DNA of 61,057 nucleotides from Clostridia bacterium (GCA_910575725.1 CAJTFE010000030.1:1-61057); one strand, 5' to 3'; shown: positions 18,993 through 27,448, counted from the first letter of the stretch. The notes: generated by a model not told the origin, from the letters alone. Numbers and translations: made by a program.

Positions 18993-19243
18993 CATTTCCT
19001 CCTGATTTGGGCTGCACTTAATAAAGCAGTCCTTTTTACTGCATTTGCAAAATTTATAAAAACCAACAATGACCTGCCTGGGAATTAGTCGAACCTCTGT
19101 TTCGGATTGAAATCAAGAATAATAGATGATAAAATAACTTTTGTACATTTAGTGATCATCATCCATGGTCATTAACAATTCTCTAGCTGAAGTTGGCCGC
19201 TTCAGCTATTTTAATTGCCATATTCTCTCTTTCCAATCTTTCA
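18993..19243. other. Intergenic region between two defence operons
   Basis: No gene. Expected to hold the CBASS promoter (minus strand) and the end of the ATPase/TOPRIM operon. A clear hairpin TAGCTGAAG/CTTCAGCTA spans 19194-19217; on the plus strand it runs into TTTTA. I cannot pick a confident sigma-A promoter. A stretch near 19083-19110 looks faintly like a tRNA 3-prime end but does not fold as one. Confidence 0.4.
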
Positions 19244-19852
19244 TCATTTTTTGCTTATACCACCTCCTCGCACTCCCAGCTCTTTATACAGTAAATCCAG
19301 GCCCTTTGTTACCCCTCTGCTAATCAGACCAATGTCCAGAGCTTGGACAAGTCCGTTGACTTCGCGCCCCTTTTTGGCATATATCTTATTTGCTTTTTTA
19401 AATAAATACTTCAATTTCTCATATCCATTGGAGCCTTGAGGTTCTATATCGGAGCTTAGCTTTAAAAAACGTCTTATACCCTCCTTGTCAATCAAGAACC
19501 AATCTTCTATTGACTTTTCGGCCTTGATGTGGAGCACTTTATGTGCCCCATCATTTTTTAGAAGCTTTTCTACTTCCTTCCAGTTAATTTTGGGCCTTTG
19601 TACATAACCAAATACATCTGTATCATAACATAACGCAACTGTTATTTGGTATCCCTCTACTTTAGGCAAAACCTCTTTCAAAAAAATACGATTTACTTCT
19701 TTTTTGTATCCGCCTATTCCATCTATACTTCTATAAATCACTTTATGTTCAAGCTTTTTATCTACATGACATTCTCTTATGTATTTTATGAGAGCCTTAT
19801 AAAACTCCACCTCTGTTTGCCCCTCAACAAACAATACCAAACACTTATTCAA
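19244..19852 (-). CDS. TOPRIM-like nuclease subunit of an ATPase defence pair
   Basis: 202 aa from a TTG start (19852) that overlaps the end of the ATPase gene by 8 nt and has GGAG 10 nt upstream; the longer open frame is unlikely because it lies within the ATPase coding region. The protein opens NKCLVLFVEGQTEVEFYKAL, a TOPRIM first strand with its Glu, and has CYDTDVFGY supplying the D-x-D pair, then KAEKSIEDWFL. This resembles OLD, RloB or AriB-type TOPRIM partners of ABC-like ATPases in phage defence. I cannot decide which named system it belongs to. Confidence 0.75.
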   Translation of the reverse strand: MNKCLVLFVEGQTEVEFYKALIKYIRECHVDKKLEHKVIYRSIDGIGGYKKEVNRIFLKEVLPKVEGYQITVALCYDTDVFGYVQRPKINWKEVEKLLKNDGAHKVLHIKAEKSIEDWFLIDKEGIRRFLKLSSDIEPQGSNGYEKLKYLFKKANKIYAKKGREVNGLVQALDIGLISRGVTKGLDLLYKELGVRGGGISKK

Positions 19853-21170
19853 CTGTATCACACTCCAGATATCCTTCAATTCCGCTTTCGTTATCGGCCA
19901 GCACAGAGAAAATATAATCTCCCATACCCATGTCAAGAGAATCTGCATCATCCTCAAGCATCTTCTCTTTGTTCTTTTTAAATCCATGGAATTCGGCCAT
20001 TCCACCGTCTCGGTGTATGCCTACATAAATGCTGTCTAACTCCATAAAACTGATTATATATGGAGAATGGCTTGTAATTATTACTTTACAATCATCCAGC
20101 AAATCGGAAATAATCTGTAAGTATGTCCGGAATAAAGAGGGATGAATGGAGTTTTCAGGCTCTTCAATGGCAATTAACGATATATTTCTCTCCTCTAAAC
20201 TTGCCATTATGATTTTGGTCAAAATCATAAATACCCTTTTCGCCCCATCAGACATTGCTTCAAAGTCAATAAGCCTACATAAATTTTTATAGCGAACAAA
20301 CAGTAAATATATGCTGTCAGAAACTATAAATGGCGCATCATCAGGTACAACGATAGTACCTTCACTGGAAACCTGGATTTCCCTGACAATTACGTCCTCT
20401 ATATCAGGAAACAAACTTTTATAAGCATCTAATAACAGATCAAATTTCCCCGGATTGATTTGTTTCAATTTTGCAATCACTCTTGGTAAACTATGTGAAT
20501 CAATAAAATATTCCGAGCTCCCCTTGCTTATAATAGGATTTGGCATATAAAACTCTTTCGGATCAAGATTATTTTCCATATACAACTTCAAAGTGTTCAA
20601 TCTTTTAACGATTTCTATATAGTATAGCTGATCGAATGCTCTTAACTTATTAACAACCAATTCCACATTTCCTATTTGGGTAGGCGTAGTACATCTTCCG
20701 GTTTCTGAACTCTTATAGAAAGCTTCCTGTCCCTGTCTGTTGATAAGTTGATTATATTTCTTCCCTTTTTCATCAATCTTCACTTTAAGATATTCATTTT
20801 TAATATTTGCTTCATCTTCTCTGGTTCGTAGCCATCCAAAAGTAAATCCGTAAATAATACGATATTTAACAGCTCCAATTATAGTGGTCATTTCAATTTC
20901 AAATCGAAAGTCCTTATCCAGAGAAGCCTTATTGATTGGCATGACATTATCTGAGCTCATGAGACTTTGTCTCTGCTCCTCATTGTACTTCATAAAGTCA
21001 ATACCAAAATCAATGCCAGATAACACATTAGACTTACCAAAATTATTCAATGCAACCAATGAAGTAATCTTGCTAAATGCAATATTAACATTATTTAAAT
21101 TTTTGAAACCGTCTAATGCAATTCTTTGTATTTTCATAGGTAGTCTACCCTTTCTATTATTTATCAACAT
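19845..21170 (-). CDS. ABC/OLD-like AAA ATPase, defence system subunit
   Basis: 441 aa from an ATG with AGGTGG just upstream; a second ATG at 21137, giving MKIQRIALDGFKNL, is also possible and matches the usual family start. A degenerate Walker A ALNNFGKSN follows the FKNL strand. Walker B is IAIEEPENSIHPSL and the H-loop is ITSHSPYIISF, the set found in OLD-family and RloA-type ATPases. Together with the overlapping TOPRIM gene it forms a two-subunit system in which ATP-dependent sensing probably controls a nuclease. Confidence 0.82.
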   Translation of the reverse strand: MLINNRKGRLPMKIQRIALDGFKNLNNVNIAFSKITSLVALNNFGKSNVLSGIDFGIDFMKYNEEQRQSLMSSDNVMPINKASLDKDFRFEIEMTTIIGAVKYRIIYGFTFGWLRTREDEANIKNEYLKVKIDEKGKKYNQLINRQGQEAFYKSSETGRCTTPTQIGNVELVVNKLRAFDQLYYIEIVKRLNTLKLYMENNLDPKEFYMPNPIISKGSSEYFIDSHSLPRVIAKLKQINPGKFDLLLDAYKSLFPDIEDVIVREIQVSSEGTIVVPDDAPFIVSDSIYLLFVRYKNLCRLIDFEAMSDGAKRVFMILTKIIMASLEERNISLIAIEEPENSIHPSLFRTYLQIISDLLDDCKVIITSHSPYIISFMELDSIYVGIHRDGGMAEFHGFKKNKEKMLEDDADSLDMGMGDYIFSVLADNESGIEGYLECDTVE

Positions 21171-21230
21171 AATACCACCTCTCAAAAAAAATGCAATACT
21201 TTTTTTCATTTTATTTTAATTTTTTCTCAT

Positions 21231-21258
21231 TTTATATAATTTTATTCGCAAAACGCAA
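21231..21258 (-). promoter_or_regulatory. Probable promoter of the ATPase/TOPRIM operon
   Basis: On the minus strand, TTGCGT and TATAAA are separated by 16 bp, about 60 nt before the ATPase start, in very AT-rich DNA. Alternative -10 sequences nearby make the exact position uncertain. Confidence 0.45.
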
Positions 21259-21344
21259 TGTTTTATGCCATTTTATATTGAATCCTAATATTAAAAGTCA
21301 TTCTATAAATCATTTCTGTTATCATGTAAACAATATTTTCTCAC

Positions 21345-21382
21345 TGGCACTACATTGGCACAAAACTATCCCAACTTGGCAC
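21345..21382 (+). repeat. Three phased TGGCAC boxes upstream of the Tad operon promoter
   Basis: TGGCAC occurs at 21345-21350, 21356-21361 and 21377-21382, start-to-start distances 11 and 21 bp, that is, on one face of the helix. The last box ends 10 bp before the -35 element. The middle box lies in ATTGGCACAAAAC, also found at 158-170 upstream of the transfer operon. Likely activator-binding sites. Confidence 0.5.
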
Positions 21383-21392
21383 AGCATTGCGA

Positions 21393-21421
21393 TTTACAGG
21401 GTAAATCCCATATGCTAAAAT
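21393..21421 (+). promoter_or_regulatory. Sigma-A-like promoter of the Tad operon
   Basis: TTTACA, 17-bp spacer, TAAAAT. It lies about 90 nt upstream of the first Tad-region gene and just downstream of three phased TGGCAC boxes. A terminator hairpin separates it from the gene. Confidence 0.6.
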
Positions 21422-21455
21422 AGGTATTGTGAAAAATCATATACTGCAACTGAAC

Positions 21456-21493
21456 GCAGGCAGGATGTCCACCCCGGATCCCGCCTGCTTTTT
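21456..21493 (+). terminator. Attenuator-like terminator in the Tad operon leader
   Basis: GCAGGC-GGAT pairs with ATCC-GCCTGC and is followed by TTTTT. It ends about 20 nt before the TTG start. The same layout (hairpin with T-tract, AGGAGG, TTG start) is found at 224-287 ahead of the transfer operon, so both operons may share an attenuation mechanism. Confidence 0.7.
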
Positions 21494-21513
21494 GTTGCCC
21501 AGGAGGTGACATC

Positions 21514-21939
21514 TTGAGAAAAAAACTGAAACGGCTCCTGCTGTCCGAGAGAGGAGACTCCTCTTATATCAGCAGCTTCATCTACATCCTTGTAGCCGTC
21601 ATCCTGATCGCTTTCATCATCAATGTCTTCCATATCATTTCCATCAAGCAGGAAATGGACCATATGGCAGACCAGATCGTAAAGCAGATCCAGTTAAATG
21701 GCGGAACCAGTGGGGAGACGGATTCCCTCTTCTCCTATCTCTCCGGTGAGATGAGCGAAGTGGAAGGACTGACCTACCAGGTTTCCTGCTCCGGCAGCTC
21801 CAGCCGCATCCAGATCGGATCCCCCTTCTATGTCACGGTGACAGGGCGCTGCTATCTGGGCGGTTTCTGGCACTTCAACCTTGTGCCCATCAACATACGC
21901 GCCCAGGGTGCCGGTGTCAGCGAGCACTACTGGAAGTAA
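21514..21939 (+). CDS. DUF4320-like membrane protein (Tad locus)
   Basis: 141 aa from a TTG start after AGGAGG. A basic N-terminus with ERGDSSY is followed by one membrane helix (about 17-42), the plan of TadE-like pseudopilins and DUF4320 proteins. The rest is beta-rich and would lie outside the membrane. First gene of the Tad/Flp operon, so a minor pilin or assembly role is likely. Confidence 0.65.
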   Translation: MRKKLKRLLLSERGDSSYISSFIYILVAVILIAFIINVFHIISIKQEMDHMADQIVKQIQLNGGTSGETDSLFSYLSGEMSEVEGLTYQVSCSGSSSRIQIGSPFYVTVTGRCYLGGFWHFNLVPINIRAQGAGVSEHYWK

Positions 21940-21950
21940 AGGAGGAGCCT

Positions 21951-22433
21951 ATGCACAAAAAAATCATCCGGGATGAGCGTGGGGACCTTTCCTTTTTCAC
22001 TGTTTTCGTCATCCTGGCCATCAACATGCTCCTGGCCTTCGTGCTCCTGTTCGCTTCCGTCAAGATCAACTGCATCAATATCCGGAATGCAGCCAAGATG
22101 GAACTGAACAACGTCAGTGCCCGGATCTATGCGGACACCTTCCACTCCCAGAGGGAAGCCAACCTGGATTCCTACATGGCAGACCTGCATTTAAGCTCCG
22201 CCTATCAGGAAGCACTGCGGGCCGGCTTTATCCTGGGCATGGAGGAACGGATACAGCTGACCAGTGACGATTACACCGTAGACAACATCCACCTGCAGTT
22301 CAACCAGTATTCTGACAAGATCGAATATGTAGTGACCTGCGATGCAACCTTCCGGGTCCGGATGTTCGGGAACCTCTTCCTGCCCATTACACAGCATATT
22401 ATGCTGACCGGCTCGCATAACACAAAATATTAA
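21951..22433 (+). CDS. TadE/TadG-like pseudopilin
   Basis: 160 aa, GGAGGAG upstream. The N-terminus IRDERGDLSFFTVFVILAIN is a short basic leader with an ERGD motif and a membrane helix (about 14-36), as in TadE-like proteins, followed by an extracellular alpha/beta domain. It shares the RGD-hydrophobic layout with the preceding gene, suggesting a pair of minor pilins. The identity is inferred from topology and operon position. Confidence 0.6.
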   Translation: MHKKIIRDERGDLSFFTVFVILAINMLLAFVLLFASVKINCINIRNAAKMELNNVSARIYADTFHSQREANLDSYMADLHLSSAYQEALRAGFILGMEERIQLTSDDYTVDNIHLQFNQYSDKIEYVVTCDATFRVRMFGNLFLPITQHIMLTGSHNTKY

Positions 22434-22527
22434 AGGAAGCTGTTGCCATTTGGGACTGGCCGGCGTATATAATAAAAACCCGACAGCCGGAGAATCCAGA
22501 TCCGGACCTGCCTTATTGAAACTCAGG

Positions 22528-22557
22528 ATGCCTTGAAAAACAGGCAGACAGAAGAAA
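22528..22557 (+). repeat. 30-nt hairpin direct repeat, copy 1
   Basis: Begins ATGCCTTGAAAAACAGGCA and ends GAAGAAA. TGCCT pairs with AGGCA to make a short hairpin. A second copy starts exactly 50 nt further on. Confidence 0.6.
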
Positions 22558-22577
22558 CACCGCAAGGGTGTACCAAA

Positions 22578-22607
22578 ATGCCTTGAAAAGCAGGCAAATA
22601 GAAGAAA
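22578..22607 (+). repeat. 30-nt hairpin direct repeat, copy 2
   Basis: Differs from copy 1 at three positions; the TGCCT/AGGCA hairpin is preserved. It ends at the ribosome site of the following DUF6550-like gene, so the pair may act in the mRNA leader. Confidence 0.6.
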
Positions 22608-22617
22608 GGAGCTTTCC

Positions 22618-23220
22618 ATGAAACCTACAGACAAAAAAACAGATACCAGAAAAATCGCTTCCATATGCGGCCTGTCCGCACTGAGCCTTGCCGTCCTTGC
22701 AGGCGCCTATTTTTTAACCAGAGAGCCTGAAGCAGAGTTTATCCCCTCTTCTGTCCAGACAGACACGGCCACAGATACCTGGAAGGAAAATGCCGGAACG
22801 GACGTGGAACGCCCGGAAAATCTTCCGGACGGCCCCATCCAGGTGGAGGGGACCGCAGACGACCAGACGCAGGTGCTCATCAGCGATGATGATTCCGGTT
22901 CCACAGCTATCCTTTCCGACAGCAGCGCCCGGACCAATGCGGAGGAGGAAAAACCGGAGCAGGCACCGGAAGGCGCCGTCTTTGACGATGAAGAGGAACT
23001 GGAACCCCAGGATACAGCAGACACCACAAAGCCCAAAGCCCCGGATACCACACCTGCAGAAAAAACGCCTGTTCCATCCACACCTGTTGTGGAAGCGGAA
23101 CATGCAGGGCAGGTATATGATCCCGTCTTTGGATGGATCCCTGTAGGCGATACCCAGCAGGATATCGTTGACAGCAGCGGCGACATCAACAAACAGATCG
23201 GCACCATGGGCGGCAGCTGA
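22618..23220 (+). CDS. DUF6550-like membrane-anchored protein
   Basis: 200 aa, AAAGGAG upstream. One N-terminal membrane segment (about 14-36) is followed by a long Thr/Pro/Glu-rich, probably disordered exposed region. The C-terminus YDPVFGWIPVGDTQQDIVD then SSGDINKQIGTMGG matches what I recall of DUF6550 proteins in conjugative elements. No enzymatic motif. Possibly a surface or pilus-associated protein. Confidence 0.6.
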   Translation: MKPTDKKTDTRKIASICGLSALSLAVLAGAYFLTREPEAEFIPSSVQTDTATDTWKENAGTDVERPENLPDGPIQVEGTADDQTQVLISDDDSGSTAILSDSSARTNAEEEKPEQAPEGAVFDDEEELEPQDTADTTKPKAPDTTPAEKTPVPSTPVVEAEHAGQVYDPVFGWIPVGDTQQDIVDSSGDINKQIGTMGGS

Positions 23221-23272
23221 GAAACAGCATGGCTGCATCCCTTTTACCAAACATCATACCGGCACCGGAAAA

Positions 23273-23300
23273 GGCATGGAATCCCCCATGTCTTTTTCTT
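23273..23300 (+). terminator. Weak intrinsic terminator
   Basis: GGCATGG pairs with CCATGTC and is followed by TTTTTCTTTT. It lies between the DUF6550-like gene and the large secreted-protein gene and may reduce readthrough. Confidence 0.55.
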
Positions 23301-23326
23301 TTGCCTGAAGGAGGAACATAATTCAC

Positions 23327-25042
23327 ATGAAGCAACTTAAGAAAACCATTTTTCCACTTATCCTGGCGCTCATCCTGGTGTTATCCACCGGCATGACCGT
23401 ACTGGCTACCGGGGAAGGGAACATCGACGGCGGTGGCGGCGGGATGGGCAGCGGCACCAAAACAGATGTCTGGCACAGCCAGGATGGGGTACGCGTCACC
23501 GTAGTCACCACCAGCGGGAGCGTGGTCTCCACCCCCTTTGACCTGACCAGCTCCAGCATCCCCAATGCCACCATCAACTTCGGGCATGTATGCAAGCTCC
23601 AGTATACCTCCGGCGCTTCCCTCTCGCCGGGAGGCTCCTATACCTGCTCCCGGCCGGCGACGCCGCTGCCCCGCATCATCAGCGGCACCTCTTCCAAAGC
23701 AAGCATCGAGGCGATCCGGCGCTATTTCTGTTCTGAGTACACGGCACAGCTCGTTGCCTCCAAAGCAGGGATTGCATTTGAGGAGCTGGTCTCCGGCTCC
23801 TACAAGCTGGTCATAGAGCCCATCGCCTACTTTACCCACGGCGGCCGCAATTATGCCATGACTGCTACGGAAGCAGCCCTGTATAACCAGATGTCCGGGG
23901 GAATCCTGCGCAGCAAACTGCCCAGCCTTACACACCAGAACCTGCCCCTTTCCATTTTCCTGGAAACCCCTGACCTGGGCTACCCTGCATGGGGCGGGAC
24001 GACCAGCGGAAAGGTATCTGATGCGGAGATCCTGTCCGCCCTCGGTATCGGCATCGTGACTTATAAGGAAGTCCCGGCCGCTGAACTGGAGGCCACGGAC
24101 TATACCTACCGCGTGGATACAGATGTCATCACCAGCATTACCCTGACCAGCAGCCGGGAGGTCAACCCTGACAACCCTGCCAGTGTTACCTTCCATATAA
24201 ATGGCAGGAGCTATACTGTGAACAACATCGTCATGCCTGCAGGAGGCTCCCAGGTCGTATGGGCCAAATGGCATACTCCAATGGAACCGACTGTCCTGAC
24301 GATCCAGGCATCCGTAAGCGGGGCATCCACTGCAAAGACCAGCTTTACCGCGCGGATCGTCTCCCTGGAAGAAAACCTGCCCCCGGATCCCATGGCAACG
24401 GATGTCAACCCTCATTTTTCCCTGCCCTCCCTGCCTTCCAATCCCCAGAAGACATCCGCCTCCTGGAGCGTGTGGAGCGCAAGGTGGAAGCCCGTATGGG
24501 TATGGGTAAGCACAGGGCATAAGTCCAGCTGCTCGGCCGGATGCGGCAAAAACCACGGGCATTATGAAGACCACGGCTATTATGTCTTCACCTCCACGGG
24601 ATATTCCGCTTCCTTAAGCGGCTCCATGGAGATCCACCCGGATGATATTGTACCGACCGCCCAGGGCGACAACATGAAAAGCGGTTATGGCATCAAAGAG
24701 GCCGCCACAGAGCGGTTCTTGGCAAATGCCCCCTTGAGCCATTACGCTCCCGCCCAGACAGGCGTATCGTATTTCCCGGAATTCTCCTATAAGGATTACT
24801 GGAGGCTTTTGTCTTGTAGCGGAGGGATGAATGCAGTGTTTGCCTTTAAAGCCAATGAATTTTCCACCTATAACCGGAACGTGCATTTCACACCGGTATG
24901 GTTCCCGGATGGCACCTCCTACACCGTATACACCTATATCATAGATGCGTGGACGCCCTCCGGGATGCTCTCCGTCAATGTGAATGACTCCGTACAGATC
25001 CAGGGTAGCCTTTTCGATGACTGGTACAGCAAACGTGAGTAG
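23327..25042 (+). CDS. Large secreted protein of the Tad locus, possible adhesin
   Basis: 571 aa with a clear signal peptide (about 1-27, ending VLA). The body is beta-rich with Thr/Ser and aromatic residues, no sortase motif, and a Cys/His cluster CSAGCGKNHGHYEDHGYY (about 404-421) that could bind metal. Placed just before the prepilin peptidase gene in a Tad operon, it could be a tip adhesin or a wall-spanning pilus partner. No family is recognised. Confidence 0.65.
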   Translation: MKQLKKTIFPLILALILVLSTGMTVLATGEGNIDGGGGGMGSGTKTDVWHSQDGVRVTVVTTSGSVVSTPFDLTSSSIPNATINFGHVCKLQYTSGASLSPGGSYTCSRPATPLPRIISGTSSKASIEAIRRYFCSEYTAQLVASKAGIAFEELVSGSYKLVIEPIAYFTHGGRNYAMTATEAALYNQMSGGILRSKLPSLTHQNLPLSIFLETPDLGYPAWGGTTSGKVSDAEILSALGIGIVTYKEVPAAELEATDYTYRVDTDVITSITLTSSREVNPDNPASVTFHINGRSYTVNNIVMPAGGSQVVWAKWHTPMEPTVLTIQASVSGASTAKTSFTARIVSLEENLPPDPMATDVNPHFSLPSLPSNPQKTSASWSVWSARWKPVWVWVSTGHKSSCSAGCGKNHGHYEDHGYYVFTSTGYSASLSGSMEIHPDDIVPTAQGDNMKSGYGIKEAATERFLANAPLSHYAPAQTGVSYFPEFSYKDYWRLLSCSGGMNAVFAFKANEFSTYNRNVHFTPVWFPDGTSYTVYTYIIDAWTPSGMLSVNVNDSVQIQGSLFDDWYSKRE

Positions 25043-25043
25043 G

Positions 25044-25493
25044 ATGCTTTTTTACTACCACGCCATCACCCTGGTATTCCTTCTGGGGTTTGCGGTCTAT
25101 GACCACAGGCACCACCGGATCCGCAATGCCGCCCTGCTTGCGTTCCTCCCATGGTGCCTTTTATACATCCCGGCTGCCCTCCAGGAGATGCCTGCCTGTC
25201 TGGTCCTCCTGCGCTGCTTCCTCGGAGCTCTCTGCGGCTTCCTGCTCCTGCTCACCGTCTCCCTTGCGACCGGAGGCGGCATCGGGGGTGGGGACATCAA
25301 GCTGGCAGCCCTCCTTGGCATCCCCTTCGGTGCATCAGGGCTGATGGCTGTCCTGGCTTTATCCTGCATCCTTGTCCTTCTGCATATGGGGCTGCAGTCC
25401 CTGTTCCGCAGGGAAAGACATGAACATATCCCGTTTGCTCCTTACATTTTCTGGGGCAGCTTTTTATACACCCTGCTGTTGCTGCCCGCCTGA
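25044..25493 (+). CDS. Prepilin peptidase (A24 family, TadV/CpaA-like)
   Basis: 149 aa from the ATG one base after the previous stop. Five to six membrane helices. The two catalytic aspartates of the A24 family are visible: AVYDHRHHRIRN near residue 18 and the GGGDIKLAALLG motif near residue 85. The enzyme removes the leader of Flp-type prepilins. Length matches the short TadV/CpaA subgroup. Confidence 0.88.
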   Translation: MLFYYHAITLVFLLGFAVYDHRHHRIRNAALLAFLPWCLLYIPAALQEMPACLVLLRCFLGALCGFLLLLTVSLATGGGIGGGDIKLAALLGIPFGASGLMAVLALSCILVLLHMGLQSLFRRERHEHIPFAPYIFWGSFLYTLLLLPA

Positions 25494-25512
25494 TACAAAA
25501 AGGAGGAACTTT

Positions 25513-25626
25513 ATGAAACTGATCCTGTTGCTTTCAGCCGGCATACTGGCTGTTTTATGCGGCCTCAGCGCCACCGTAACCCTGCTTATGCGGGATATTT
25601 ACCATTTTTTAGACAATAACCGATAA
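25513..25626 (+). CDS. 37-aa membrane peptide in the Tad operon
   Basis: Starts 7 nt after AGGAGG. One hydrophobic helix (about 3-25) and a short polar tail ending YHFLDNNR. It lies between the prepilin peptidase and cpaB-like genes on the same strand. Probably a small assembly factor; no family recognised. Confidence 0.6.
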   Translation: MKLILLLSAGILAVLCGLSATVTLLMRDIYHFLDNNR

Positions 25627-25640
25627 GGAGATATCATCCC

Positions 25641-26522
25641 ATGAAAATGAACAACCGTTTTATCTACGGCATCTTAAGCATTGTCCTTGCTGCCGTTATC
25701 GCTTTTATCGCCATACCTGCCGTCACCAGCAAAACCAGCAGCACCTGCGGGATCGCCCGCATGAAAAATGCAGTCCCCCGCGGAACCCTCATCACCGCAG
25801 ATGACGTGGAGCTGGCAGAGGTCGGGGGATTCAACCTGCCGGACAGCGTGGCCCGGCAGACACAGGACGTCATCGGGACCTATGCAGCCACGGACCTGTT
25901 TCCCGGAGACTATATCCTTCCGGAGAAGGTCAGCAGCGTCCCCCTGTCCTCCGACCTTTCCCTCAACGGGATCCCGGACGGCATGGTGGCCATCTCCATT
26001 ACTACCCAGACACTTGCCACCGCCCTCTCGGACAAGCTCCAGGGAGGGGATATCATCCGCCTGTACCATTACGACGACGATAATGAGCTGGAGCCTGTCA
26101 CAGACATCCCGGAGCTGCGTTTTGTCAAAGTCCTGTCCGTCACAGACTCCAAGGGGCTTGATGTAGATTACACCACACCTCCGGAAGAGGATGAGGAGCG
26201 CCAGCAGACCGCCACGATCACGGTCCTCGCCACGCCGGAGCAGGCCCTGCTCCTGACCAGATATGAAAATGAGGGAAGGCTGCATGTGGCACTGATCACA
26301 AGGGGGAACGAAAAACTGGCAGAGGAGCTGCTGGGCCGTCAGAGCGAGATCCTGCTCACCCTTTATGGGGACGGAACGGAAGAGGAAGCTCTGGAGCCTT
26401 CCATGGATGCCAAAGACAAGCCTTCCGAAACTGCAGATACAGATGCGGATGCCGGCACAGAGTCAAAGGATGCACAGACGGCTGAGGATGAAAACAGTAC
26501 AGAAGACACCAAAGAGGAATAA
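25641..26522 (+). CDS. cpaB: CpaB/RcpC-like Flp pilus assembly protein (SAF domain)
   Basis: 293 aa. An N-terminal membrane anchor (about 8-28) is followed by a SAF domain (about 40-105; NAVPRGTLITADDVELAEV, then GTYAATDLFPGDYILPEKV) and a second domain with ITVLATPEQALLLTRYENEG. The C-terminus is acidic and disordered. CpaB/RcpC proteins help assemble the Tad channel. Operon order supports the call. Confidence 0.82.
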   Translation: MKMNNRFIYGILSIVLAAVIAFIAIPAVTSKTSSTCGIARMKNAVPRGTLITADDVELAEVGGFNLPDSVARQTQDVIGTYAATDLFPGDYILPEKVSSVPLSSDLSLNGIPDGMVAISITTQTLATALSDKLQGGDIIRLYHYDDDNELEPVTDIPELRFVKVLSVTDSKGLDVDYTTPPEEDEERQQTATITVLATPEQALLLTRYENEGRLHVALITRGNEKLAEELLGRQSEILLTLYGDGTEEEALEPSMDAKDKPSETADTDADAGTESKDAQTAEDENSTEDTKEE

Positions 26523-26536
26523 GGGAGGGAACGCAT

Positions 26537-27448
26537 ATGTCTAAAATCATCACTATCTGGGGAAACCCAGGCTGCGGGAAATCCATGTTCTGCTGCAACC
26601 TGGCAAAGGTACTTACGGCAGGCAAGGAAAAAGCCCTCATCATCAATGCAGACTCCAGCACTCCCATGCTGCCGGTCTGGATGCCGGAGCGCATCCTGGA
26701 AGCTTCCGCTTCCATCGGAAATGTGCTCACAGGCCTGGAGATCAATACCGCACTGGTGGCAGAGCGCGTCGTCCTCTTAAAGGAGTACCCGTTCATTGGC
26801 GTCATGGGCTATGCAGCCGGTGAGAACCCCTTCTCCTACCCGGAGCTGAAATACGAAAAGATCAGGACCTTCATCTCTGAGGCATCCAAGCTTGTGGATT
26901 TCATCATCCTGGACTGCAGCTCCAATATGCTGAACTTTTTTACGCCCACTGCCATCGAAGCGGCAGACCTTGTTGTGCGCATCATCACCCCCGACCTGCG
27001 GGGCCTTAACTACCTGCGCGCCCACAAACCGCTTCTGACGGATGAGAAATTCCATTACCGCGACCACCTGACGCTTGCCGGCCTTGCCCGCCCCTTCCAT
27101 GCCATCGATGAGATGGACCACCTGATCGGCGGCTTTGACGGGCTGCTCCCCTATGCAAAGGAGATCGAGCGCTGCGGTACCAGCGGACAGATGTTCAAGA
27201 CACTGGCCTACTGCAACCAGCGCTATATCAATTCCCTGAAGCTTGTGAAAGGGCGCCTGGAGGAACCGGAGCCGGAGGACGAGAATACCGGGGAACCTTA
27301 TGAAACCGAAGAGGGAGAATTCCAGGAGCCTTATGAAGAGGAAGAGGAGGCTGAATGGGAAGAACCGGATGCAGGCAGGACATCCAAAAAATACAGGCAG
27401 GCGAAAACTGCCGGAAAGGAGCGAAGACGCCGTGGAATCTTTAAATGA
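26537..27448 (+). CDS. cpaE: CpaE-like MinD/ParA-family ATPase
   Basis: 303 aa. A P-loop at the extreme N-terminus, GNPGCGKS (9-16), with the strand AlIINADSS following, and DFIILDCSSN as the Walker B-like strand. These are the features of the CpaE/TadZ branch of MinD-like ATPases that localise Tad secretion. It lacks the N-terminal receiver-like domain of classical CpaE. The C-terminal 50 residues are Glu-rich. It overlaps the start of the cpaF gene. Confidence 0.8.
   Translation: MSKIITIWGNPGCGKSMFCCNLAKVLTAGKEKALIINADSSTPMLPVWMPERILEASASIGNVLTGLEINTALVAERVVLLKEYPFIGVMGYAAGENPFSYPELKYEKIRTFISEASKLVDFIILDCSSNMLNFFTPTAIEAADLVVRIITPDLRGLNYLRAHKPLLTDEKFHYRDHLTLAGLARPFHAIDEMDHLIGGFDGLLPYAKEIERCGTSGQMFKTLAYCNQRYINSLKLVKGRLEEPEPEDENTGEPYETEEGEFQEPYEEEEEAEWEEPDAGRTSKKYRQAKTAGKERRRRGIFK

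Noticed and set aside
19083..19115. tRNA-like 3-prime end as an attachment-site remnant
   Set aside because: Only a GGTTCGA-like string is present; no acceptor or T-stem pairs, and no direct repeat of it is found at the other end of the defence island.
21377..21391. Possible sigma-54 promoter (TGGCAC ... TTGC)
   Set aside because: The spacing between the GG and GC elements is one base too short and no sigma-54 activator is seen; a sigma-A-like promoter lies just downstream.
22528..22607. CRISPR-like repeat pair
   Set aside because: Only two imperfect copies with a 20-nt gap and no cas genes anywhere in the window.
27300..27431. 520-codon version of the CpaF gene
   Set aside because: The extra N-terminus overlaps the cpaE-like gene and has no ribosome site; GTG at 27432 has a proper one.
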